The notes below the pieces were generated by a model. The model ran no database searches. It was not told the DNA's origin and was given only the letters and a program-made list of their open reading frames with translations. A DNA stretch of 64,000 nt from Lineus longissimus (Eukaryota; Nemertea; Pilidiophora; Heteronemertea; Lineidae): NCBI RefSeq assembly GCF_910592395.1, contig NC_088318.1, positions 13,702,349-13,766,348 of the forward strand, in the 5' to 3' direction. The translations under genes were made by a program, and so were the position numbers. Below are positions 22,701 through 41,800 of this stretch, piece after piece. Each line of letters begins with the position of its first letter. The stretch's first letter is position 1.

Positions 22701-25700
22701 AGTTAATGAAAAGCCAGCGAGAATTATTACCTCACACTTGTAAAACTCTTTCATTTTGCTAAGAAAACATGTCCATACATGTACTAATATACTTCTGAAA
22801 CAAGTTCATGTTTAAATCAACTCCTCATAGCTGAATTCTTTTTTATGTGTAGAAAACTATTGTAGCACAGCCATAGAATAGCAATTATGCAGAATACAGT
22901 TGTCTGCTACTTAGTTGTCCATACCGGTATATCTATGTCACTACATACCTGTTTTTTAATTCTTTCATTACATATCTTGCACACATCTCCTGGATGAAAG
23001 AGATCAAAAATCTGTCACAACGTAATTTGATAAACTTAGAAATATAAGTTTAAAAGCTAATTCAGCTTTTTAAGAACAAGACCAATAACACATGGCTCCT
23101 ATGATACAAACCCTATTTTGTGTTTAATTTCCTAATTGCCATGATCATCTTAAAGGGAACTGGAACCGCCGAGCGATTTATTCAACTTTTCGACTTTCAC
23201 CGCCCGAGAAAGTCAAACTTCCAACTTCCTATTCGAGTTCAGATTTGTAGCTCCACCCCCAGTGCCCGAGCATGCGCAGTTCAATTTGTTATTATTGAGA
23301 ATCATGTTAGAATCACGTGAGTCATGCGATCTTTCATTCATGAGTTTTCGTAGTAAATTCCATAGTAGTGACGTCACTCAATGATTGACAGCTAGGCGCC
23401 ATGTTTCATTCATGCCTCGTTCTGATCACCCGATACGCGGGAAATGAAAACGAGGTCATACGAACTGGCTTGGCGGTTTCAGTTCCCTTTAATCAAGCGG
23501 AATATCCTAGTTACTGTTGTTTAATGTTAACTTTTTTACAGATTTCGCTAAAACAAACCTAACCTCAATCAAGATGACCAACCACTAACCTTTAACGACA
23601 AGACTTCTTCCTCCTGTATTGAATGAACCGGAATGTTATCAAGTAATGGGTTCTCCTCGCAGTAGAGCTCTTTCAACGGCAAACTTGCCAACTCAGTAGG
23701 GAAGATTCTCAACTGATTGGCGGCAATGTCTAATACTCGAAGATTGTACATCTTCCCTAAACTCTGAAAAAACCCAAGAAAACACTCTCATTGCACCTTT
23801 TTTCTTCTGCATCTGGTCTTCTGAGCCTTTGTTGTGAGCCAATATTGGATCCTCATTGAGTTATTTGCATCAGGACAAGCTAGTCTTTGGCAAGGGAGGA
23901 GGAATTAATCACAATCTTCTTATGATTTTCTCACTTGTCATAGTTCGATACCCAGGACATTTCCTTTTAAGTTGCCAATGCAAAGGCATCAGGTACAATA
24001 AAAGAAACCTTGGTTTGACATCTCAATCAAAGAAAAAAGTGACATGCCTAAGGTCTCAAACCATGTGGACTGTCATCCTGTATCGAACCAGGAGTTCAAC
24101 ACATTTAAGTTAAAAGCTATAACCATTCCACCCCTCATATTTCATTCGTACCTCTGGGAGTTCTTTGATCCTATTTTTCTGGAGATATAACTTTTCGAGA
24201 TTGATTAGGAAGCCAAACTCCAATGGAAGGCCGTTTAGTTTATTGCCAGCTGCTCTCATCTCTCGTAAAGTCGTAACAGCACAAAGCTCAACTGGTAATT
24301 CAATCATCTCATTGTTGTCCATGCTCAAGTATTCTAAACTTGATAACCTGAAAAAAAACCATGTACAGCTGGTCTCTTAAAGGTAGAGGAAAAATGCCAC
24401 CAACCTGGCTTACAAAATTAGCACATTTGCATATGAAACTGTGTCCTTAAATTTTGGATGGGGCACCAGTGTGACTAGTATGCTACCAGGCTGAGGGAGG
24501 TAGGTATATGGATGGAAAATTAGTCATAAGATAACACCTGGTCACCAAGTTTGCTGACTGCATAGGAGAGTACCGGTATTCACTGGAATCACCACTGATA
24601 TTTATAAACCATAAAAAGAGTGTGAAAATGTTGATTAGACTTTTACTTACCGGCATATTTCTGGAGGTAATGTCTCTAATTTATTGTTATTGAGATTCAA
24701 GACTGTAAGATTCACTAGGGAACCTGAATGGAAAAAAAAAGGATAAGTATGTCTCTATTACACCATCTCAGTGAACTAGTGAACTAGTGTTTTATTAGAC
24801 AATTTTGATTGTCTACATCTTCTGTACATGATGTCTTACTCCCAGCTCAGTAAGGTGCTGTCTTCACTCTAACTGAGATAAGGTGGCCAACTCGCTTATT
24901 TTAGATTTGCGGGGTTTTTAGCATGCTTTTTAAAACTGACCTGGTACTTTTTATCCAAGTACTCGGTTTTAACATAACATTGTACATGTGTGAACTGTGG
25001 TATACTTACTGACAACAGATGGGTTCAATCTCACTAAGTAATTGTTGAAAATATGCAATGTCCTCAAACTTTCTACATATTGCAGGACCTCTGGTAAATC
25101 TTCACAGACATTGTTTCCAAGGTTTAAAATTTCAAGCTGTAAAATAGAATGTACAGAGAGTAGTTGGAATGGAAAGAAAGAATATTTGAAATAAGTGATT
25201 GTCTAAAATTGTCTAAAATTGTCTTGTATTGTTTGTATGAGTCAATCTAAGCAGTACAATGCCATGCTATAAGCCTTTAAAGGGAAGCAAGGACAAGGTG
25301 ATACTGATAAAATCGAAAGACAGAATGAGAAGCTGTCAACTCTGCCCCCTGTATGCAGGCTCTGCAGTTGAGACGAGTCATGGACCATGTTTTTGTCAGT
25401 GAAATGGTGTCTCCTCGATAATTACGATTTTGAAAACACTAGGAGACATCTTATTCTAAGTTGTGAAACATATGAAATAGGCCTAGATGCCAATTTCGGT
25501 ATTTGTAAGTTGCTGTAGGGGGCGCTTCGGTCAAAATAATCAACTTTTTCACGCACCTGAAGCAGTGTGGAGAACTCTTTCGGCAATGTTCTCAGATTAT
25601 TACTTTTCAGTTGGATGTGATTAACTGTTGTTAACTTTCCCACCAACTTTGGAACGTTGTCGAGCTTCTTATTATTCAGATTTAGAAGTTTTGGTTGACT

Positions 25701-25733
25701 TTTCAAGGCTCGAAGAAGAAGCGTGTCCGCCAT
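19769..25733 (-). CDS. LRRC69: LRRC69 orthologue, leucine-rich repeat protein
   Basis: Exons in transcript order: 25733-25557, 25136-25010, 24723-24651, 24347-24152, 23763-23590, 22989-22949, 21625-21502, 19879-19769 (TGA at 19771-19769). Phases fit and give 340 residues; human LRRC69 has 347. N-terminal MADTLLLRALK resembles human MTERLLIRALK. LRRs of the 22-24-residue LxxLxLxxNxL type run from about residue 15 to 235. The family-specific tail is clear: LRVLDIAANQLRIFP, KELYCEENPL, CAVCGESFLNTWLECVQF and LLCSYKCF. The Cys pairs in CAVC and SYKC may bind metal, but that is inference. Between the exon 6 and exon 7 products (KELKNRRSIRHFPQI) about five residues are missing relative to human. 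Function is unknown even in vertebrates. Confidence 0.93.
20601..20663. repeat. Three tandem 21-bp units in LRRC69 intron 7
   Basis: The unit is AGCAACAGCTGTAGACAACA plus one base, the third copy being diverged. Each unit contains the E-box CAGCTG. It is probably simple satellite drift. Confidence 0.75.
22592..22660 (-). repeat. Two-unit direct repeat of about 33 bp in LRRC69 intron 6
   Basis: Read on the minus strand, two units share GGAAGCCCCCAG and a GCNCAGGG core, and the reading frame stays open across both (a QGRKPPERALAQGRKPP-like translation). A GT follows the second unit, but the upstream acceptor has no pyrimidine tract and the 73-bp candidate exon would break the LRRC69 frame. I list it as a repeat, not an exon. 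Confidence 0.5.
23154..23488. mobile_element. 335-bp MITE with TTAA target duplication
   Basis: The left end is TTAA|AGGGAACTGGAACCGCC and the right end is its near-perfect complement followed by TTAA, giving 17-bp terminal inverted repeats with one mismatch. It lies in LRRC69 intron 5 with no coding capacity. TTAA duplications point to piggyBac or Kolobok-type mobilisation. Confidence 0.8.
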
Positions 25734-26302
25734 TTTGGCTATTTTGGTTGCTAAGTCAGTAAGTGGTCGTTAATTTTTTTTTCGCGATACATTTTTTGTC
25801 AAATGCCTACATTGCTGAGACAAAAATACGTGCATACTATTAGACAAGTTGTTTAACTTTCTAGTCAAATTAATAATTTTAAATGCTTGATTCATCATAT
25901 TTTAAAATTGAATCGATGTTATAAATTTCTGGCTCAATATTAAACATCGCGAGAATTCTTTTTTTTTGAAAAAATGTTGTTATGTCAATAATCAAAGAAG
26001 AATCTCTCTATGTATAAGAAAGAGGTTACCTGTTGACAAAATATCAGTCGAAATACGGTCCGAAGGCGAACAGCTGGCTGAAAACTGCCTGAAATAATTG
26101 TCTAAGAATAGGTCTTGTCTTGTCTTATCCGACAATCGAAAGCCCGTGTTGAGTAGCCTAGTTGTTCAGAGCGTTTTCTGTACGTAGGTTAGGCCCTACC
26201 TCTCCAGCATCAACATTTTACTTTTCTGTCAATGCTTTAGCCAATGATATTGATTCAAAAATCGGACAGGATAAACCAAAATTCCATCTAACACTGTTGA
26301 CG
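25734..26302. promoter_or_regulatory. Head-to-head intergenic region, LRRC69 / DHX38
   Basis: The two start codons are 569 bp apart and divergent, so both transcription starts lie here. No TATA box was noted. A shared bidirectional promoter is inferred. The open frame running into DHX38 from 26162 starts with TTG, and an upstream start is not needed. Confidence 0.5.
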
Positions 26303-35191
<8,889 letters not shown>

Positions 35192-35790
35192 GAGGAGACT
35201 TCTAACGTCTGTGCGTGTATCATTCCTGTGATGGTTCATGTTGAGTACACGAAAGCCAGTGTTTTTGGGAAACGCACCAGAATGAAATATTTGGAGACTA
35301 ATCTCTGAAAAATGCTGGTAGAACAAGTCTCAGGTTCACATTAAGCTACATGTATAATCATGTTGTTGTTGCCAGTACTGCCATAAATCATTGTAATATA
35401 TTGTAAATCGAGTTGTATCCATAATGTGTTCATTCCTTATAAACAAAACATCAAAACTTTGGCAATTAATAACATGAATGCTAAAACAGTGAAACTTCAC
35501 TTTGCACACGCTTCTGTAAAGCGGACATCTCCCAACTAGGGACAGGGTTGGCAGTCCTAAGGGTATCCTTAATAGAGAGGTCTGTGTCTGTTGTGTACTC
35601 GTAGATGTGTAAGTGTTCTCCATTGAATGACATGAGAAAAAGACTGTCTTTTGTGTCAGCAAAATGTCTGACAGTGGTACCTCGATACATTCAAAATCAT
35701 GATCCATTTATTTTTTGCATGTTCATGTATATATGTAGTTCTGGTTGAAATACACGCACATGTAAAATTAAATTGTGATATTATTTTGTA

Positions 35791-35796
35791 AATAAA
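35791..35796 (+). terminator. Candidate polyadenylation signal, DHX38
   Basis: An AATAAA hexamer about 600 bases after the stop, in AT-rich sequence followed by a T/G-rich stretch (GGTTTTGGTTTGTTT), as expected downstream of a cleavage site. Confidence 0.6.
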
Positions 35797-38178
35797 TGAA
35801 TGAATAAGTCAAATTATTGGTTTTGGTTTGTTTCATTGTTGATGGCCTAGTCAATGATTTTGAGCATTTTTCTAACCCTGTAAATGTCTCCAAAGCCAGA
35901 GATGATTTTTACGCTCTCTATCTTCTCCCTTTAAGAGACTTGTGTCCATTTCAATGGGGCCGTTAAAATTTCAAAAGAAACCTCAATTATGACCCATCAT
36001 ACTGTGTCATTCATTACATCATTAGAAAACTGGAATTTTGGTTGAATTTGTCAATGATGGTGTAAGCAGACTGGACAAGTGTGACAGACTGGACAAGTGT
36101 GACACCTATCCCATGTCAAGTGTCCATTTGAATTGAACTCTTTTAGTTTAATACAAGTCATTTCAAAGAATTCTTGGTTGTGTCATATTTGACATGTAAT
36201 CGAATGGAGGATCTGTGACTTTAAGTCTGATTGGCCTAGGTGAGAAACATAACCAGACAGTAGGCCTAGCAGGGGCCTACTGCACCCGAGAGCTCAATTT
36301 GGCATGTGCCAATGTCTGACTGCCCTTGAAAACCCTTTGAATATTAGTTTCCGACTTTTGCCTGGAGTATTCTCATGATTATGGATCAAATGTAAGTTTC
36401 AGACCTTCACCTGGAATATCTCCCAATACTGGATCTGATGTCTATCTTGGAATTGGTGCCAAAATCCTTTACTTGTAGCCTTGAACAAACCTCAGCATCG
36501 ATGCCAAATTCTTGAGAACTTTCTGTGTATCTGGGAATGTCTTGCCACTTTATGGCTGGAGTGTGGAGACCACGGAACTAATGGATCGGAAATGCCCCCT
36601 GCCGCAATGTTGTAGTTCATGATGATTGGATTACTGGTGGCCTTTATGAAGTCGAAAAGTCTTGGAATACATGTTGCTCCTTGCGTGGATGCAATTCTTC
36701 ATCAGTCTTTGTATAACTTATGACGTCTGTTCAGAACTGAGATTTCTAACTGTGTCTTGGAAGACCTTCGAATGGTCTTGGCTCTGACAGTAAAGTCTGG
36801 TTGTGTCTCAAGAGTAACCTGACGGGCATCAGCTGGAACTCTATTTGATTTACCACCACAATCAGTGCCAAAGGTCTGTCAGGACACGACTCTGCCTCCT
36901 GGAATTGCCCCATGTCAATCTGGGACTGTGACTTGGAACAAGAAAGGATCCTTCAAGGGAGCTTGCTGTTTGATGGTTGCTGGGTAAGTCATTATTAAAA
37001 TATTGAAGAGGTTGTGCACTGTCCAAGAGTTGAACCCCGGAATCTTATAAGTGTGGTTTTCCTAAACAACGTGAACAAATACGCCTTTTCGAAGCTTGTT
37101 TGGGTGCTGACCAGTCGCGGGTTTCACCTGGAACAGAGTGTCACAGTGGGTTATGGCATTGCCCGAAGTCGGTTTAGGCCTTCTGACATGATGAGTGTGC
37201 GCATTTGATTTGTTATGTCTCCGATTCATCTTTGTCGAAAAGGCCCATTGAAATGACACGAGTCCCTAAAATTGGACCAAAGTAGGATGGGACTTAAAAC
37301 TTTGTAGCTTTCCAGACAATGACGATGCAGAAAGCAAAAACGTGATTGGGGATGGAGCATAACCTCTGCATTTAATTTCATTTGATCAAATCACTTTTTT
37401 TATTGGTCGACTTCGTACCAGTCAGAGGAAGCCATAGAGATGTCAACTAGAGGTCAATGTCAACACCAAATCTTCAAGTCCATTGTTAGTGTGGAGAATA
37501 GCACTGTCCTATCGCATGTTATGTGTCTGTGTCTGGAAAAGTCAAGATTATGGTTGGACATCCATTTGACGATTGTATGCTACCTTCACTCGTTTGAAAG
37601 CATCAGATTCCTTTCTCCTTGAAATAATTAAGCGATATGCTTCATTTCTGTGGTAATCTGTTCCTACGGGTCCACCTCTTGCATTCTCACCGTCTAATAC
37701 AAGGCATAAAAGACAAACAAAAATCAAGTTTTAATGGTAAAATATTTTATTTCAATGTTTCTTTATCTACATGATGTAATTGGGTTCTATATACATAAAC
37801 ATTCATGTACATGATCTGGAGAGTAAAATGTCTACATTACAGTACAAAATGAAATAAATATCTATCTAAAAGCATGCATACCGGTATATATGCACTAGGC
37901 ACTGAGCTTGCAAGAATAAGCACGAAAATGGCTTGGAGAATTTGAGAGAGTTTCACTTCAAATCACTCATTCTTGGTCATGCGCTTAAGTGAGGGTTCAG
38001 ATACTTCAGACTTCCAAAGTTTCATATGAAAGAATATATATTGTGTCAACACAATTAAGCAGGTTGAGATGCATATACAGGTAAAATGGGCCTTTAAGAG
38101 GCTCCCCTCAAATGATATGTACTAAAAACGAGCAGCTATTGATTACAAAGATTTACCATTTACACAATACATACATTT

Positions 38179-38367
38179 GTGACCCACCACGACAAAATGA
38201 GTCGCATGTCGCACAGAAGAGGAGCCTAAAATGACACCAGGACATAATAGAAGAAATTGATATGCTCCGATTTTACAAAAGGCAGACAATGGTGAAATGA
38301 ACAACCAGTCTGTCTCAACCTGTCAAGCTCAGAGCGACATGCGACCTGTTTTGTCATGGTGGGTCAC
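38179..38367. mobile_element. MITE copy 2, homologous to 10871-11058
   Basis: This 189-bp element has the same inverted termini (GTGACCC...GGGTCAC) and the same interior (CGCATGTCGCACAGAAGA, GACACCAGGA, AAAGGCAGACAAT). It is flanked by ATTT on both sides, which is not palindromic and so supports a 4-bp target duplication. Confidence 0.85.
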
Positions 38368-38667
38368 ATTTCATTACAGCAATGAACTACATTTGAAACA
38401 TCTACTGTCCTCAATAAAACTAAATACTGACTATCTAATAATCAAAATGGACGGAAATAACATTAACGATACCTTTGGACGTGCTTCAATATAAAATTGC
38501 GCTTAAAGTACTTTTGGCGAAGCGAAAAATGGCTCAAATAGTAAGAAGCACATTACACAAGGATTACTTGGGCAGGATCAAAGATTGGTTAAAATATTAA
38601 AACATTTCTGGACGTGTACTTTGAAGTCTTCATCAGATAGATTCCCTCACCAAATCTTGGCAGACAT

Positions 38668-38673
38668 TTTATT
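38668..38673 (-). terminator. Candidate polyadenylation signal, RPGRIP1L
   Basis: On the minus strand this reads AATAAA, about 200 bases after the RPGRIP1L stop codon. Assigned by motif and distance. Confidence 0.5.
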
Positions 38674-38871
38674 TTGCAAATAACTGATTCGCAAAGGTAA
38701 AAGTCAGGTTGTGCATCCTGTTTGAAGCTTTCTTATTTCATTTTCCATGCAATCCCGTAAATTAAAAAGGGAACTCACGGCTTCCCTTGAAGGGCCAGAC
38801 CGTAAAAACCTCATGTTGGTTATCTACTATCAAAACTGTTCTGTAGGCCTATGTGTGGGGCATCAAAAAGA

Positions 38872-41800
38872 CTACTGGAGTTCCTCTTGCACAGCTTTCA
38901 TAGCTTCAAGGCATTCGACAGTAACATTGAGAGATCCGATCACACTCTTCCCATCTCGAACATCAAACACTGAAAGATAAGAAAAAAATTTCATCAAAAA
39001 TCAGTATGAATACCTACAAAGATTGAAAATGGTAGAACGTGTGTCGTAGCATATGGTTTTTAGAATAACTACATGTAATCCAGATTCTTAAAACTCGAGC
39101 ATTTCTGACCAGTACCCATTTATACACCTGGGTGGAGTATGGCTATTTCGACAAAGAGACCACCCTAGAATCTCACGCCTACTGTGGGATTTGAACCAGG
39201 GACCTTGTGACCGCCAGCCAACGGTTCAAGAGCAAATGTTGTAAAGTGAGTATCTTACCAGGAATATCCTTTTCATAGATATTCTTGCCCGACTTGAGAA
39301 TATCTCGTACACTAACGAAAGCTGACCCGATGTCCTCGCACTCAGCACTCTGGTTGTCCTCGGTGGGCTCACTCACAACAGTGAAACAGATCCTGAAGGT
39401 AATGAAAAATGCGAATCATGATTAACAAGCCTTGCAGCGACAAAGTTCAGAATATTACAGACACTGATGAAATTTGACCAGATGTCCATCACACTTGGCA
39501 CTCTAGTTGTCCTCGGCCGGTCCGGCCTGCTCATTCTCCACAACCAAAAACATTGAGGTATTCTAAACTAAAACATAATTCGTGGACATTTCACGCCTAA
39601 CTCTTTCGCTAACTGCAGTGGTCTTGAAGTGTGACCGTACCCCCTGACCCGCACCTAATATAGACTGGGCAGTCTGGATCCCAATTTGGATCAGGGAAAG
39701 ACTCATTGTAAAATAGCTAGCATGACCCTATTTAAGAGAAGAGATGTACAAAGTCGACCTACCGTCCATCATCAGGATGGTCTGGCAATAACATGCTCGC
39801 CAGGTGTTGGCGTTTCTCATAGTTTCTCTCCATGTCGACGTGAAATACTGCAACCCAAAGAAATGCCAATAAGATATATGAAATATCGACAAGAATATTG
39901 AATTGAAGGTTCGGACTGATGTCTGCTGAAATATATCATTGAGTAGCATGAATGTTGAAAACTTACTTTTCTGGAAGTTAAAGACGATAGGCATGTGTGG
40001 ATTTTGTGGCTTTGGTAATGAGAACGGCGTCTCTAATTCGTCTGGTGGACAATTAAGGAACCGGTATTCAACGAAAAGCATCTGAACACTTGGCTCCGTG
40101 AAAATGGACGTTCCTTCCTCGAGGCTGAACGACGCGATAGTCACTGTGACAGAGTCGGCTTGTTTCTGTAAGAGAGGATAAGTTTGTCAAATGTTTGTAA
40201 AGAGCCATGGTGAGGACAGAAAGCCTATAAACATGCATCAGGCAAGTGGAAGTTTCATGGCCACAACAGATAGAAAGAAGTAAGGCACTTACCACGCTGG
40301 CCGACTTATTCTTACTCCTTTGCCCAATCAGGACCAATCCCTCGCTGTCCGACTCCATACTCGACTCTCCAGTTTCAGCCGGTCGCTCTTCGGTGACGTC
40401 ATCATGTTCGAGTTCTTCCTCTATCTCGGTGTCTGAAGGAATAACAACAAAGATAAGAAACACCTCACAGATCAAAATTTATCGACCTCCCAATTTGCTT
40501 CTGGTTTGTAAAGTGCTTTGGGTCATTTGCGAGACTCTTGTACAGGGAGACCCAAAAAAATGCAACCCATGAAAATGTTCATATCTTTCTTGATTACTGC
40601 AATTTCAGGTCCAGATCTGGTGCATATTATCTCTAGTAGATGCATGAACCTCACACCAAGTTTCTTCTTACCTTCATCGTCATCCTCAACCCTAACCACT
40701 GGAGGCTGTAAACAAACATACAACACGTCAACAACTTATACTTTAACCATAACAACAACTGCCATATTTGAATAGAATTCGAAAGATAGCCATTTTTATA
40801 GACTTATGAGTTATTCTTGGAAAAACTACTGCTGCATAATCTCACGTCAGCCTCCTAGCCCAACAAATGAAGATGACAAACAAGCTTTGCACTCTTACCG
40901 TGATTTCCTTAACTGGCTCCTCTGAAAAAACAAAATCAGAAAAGGAACATTAGCTATAGGCCTCTTGCCAAATAAAATATTTTGTTCATTAAACCAATTC
41001 ATACATTACAATCTAATACTTTTGAGAGCTTAAGACTCTTCAACTGTGTGTCGCGGCACTTCTGGATATCAACTGTGTTCCCAAAGCTTTTGAATCATGG
41101 AGATCTTCATGGAGCGCTTTGGTTCGAGAGTGCTTTTTCGAGAAATGTCCATTACTCTAACACATACCTTTCTTTTTCTTTTCCTTCTTCTTCTCTTCTT
41201 TTTCTTTCTTTCCTGAAAATAATGATTGAATCAAATTACGATTCGCCTGATTTAAGTGATAAAAAATTTTCATTTAAGATGATATCTGCTCGGGCAAAAC
41301 ACACAAGCAAACAACCTCTTGTTGTTGATGCATATATTTTTTTTTGGGGGGGGGAAGGTCAATGATAACAACTTTTCTATGCAAACATAGGAAGTGACTT
41401 TCATTGGTTCAAGAAACTATTCACACAATCTTTCAAATTATCTCACAAGAAAAGTTGGTTAATGAATTAAGCTTCTGATCTATTTCGGGAGGGGGTGGAG
41501 GCTTGTGGGACACAATTTTTCAGCTGGGAAAAATCGATGAATCCTGAAGGAAAAGAATACTATGGTCATTTGACGAGAACAGAGTGCATTAGGCAACTTG
41601 AAATCCAGTACCTAGGAAAGTGAAATGTGAAGTAGTCAGTGGTGAGGTTTTATGATATCGCCAACTCCTGATGACGTCAAATGGGTTAAACACATTTTTA
41701 AAGTGACATCATCAAGTTTGGTTGACACAACTCAGTTAATAGGATGACACAATTGGGTTAGAATGACAAGCAGGTGACACTGACAGGCGAGCGGTGAGGG

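Larger units (their letters stand above)
35192..38871. other. Convergent intergenic region, DHX38 3' to RPGRIP1L 3'
   Basis: No coding exon was recognised in these 3.7 kb. It holds the DHX38 3' UTR, a fragment of the TCTCTATTAAGG repeat family (35487-35590), MITE copy 2 (38179-38367) and the RPGRIP1L 3' UTR. Several weakly similar CT-rich phrases between 36300 and 36900 looked repetitive but could not be resolved into units. Confidence 0.6.

Noticed and set aside
22595-22758. Possible extra LRRC69 exons in intron 6 (28 bp at 22731-22758 and 73 bp at 22595-22667, minus strand)
   Set aside because: Both have AG/GT edges and open frames, but the 73-bp piece lacks a pyrimidine tract, and inclusion of one or both breaks the frame into exon 7, while exon 6 joins exon 7 directly in phase.
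26162-26302. N-terminal extension of DHX38
   Set aside because: The open frame continues upstream but begins with TTG and has no ATG before 26303, while the protein from 26303 matches the known N-terminus (HRLEG).
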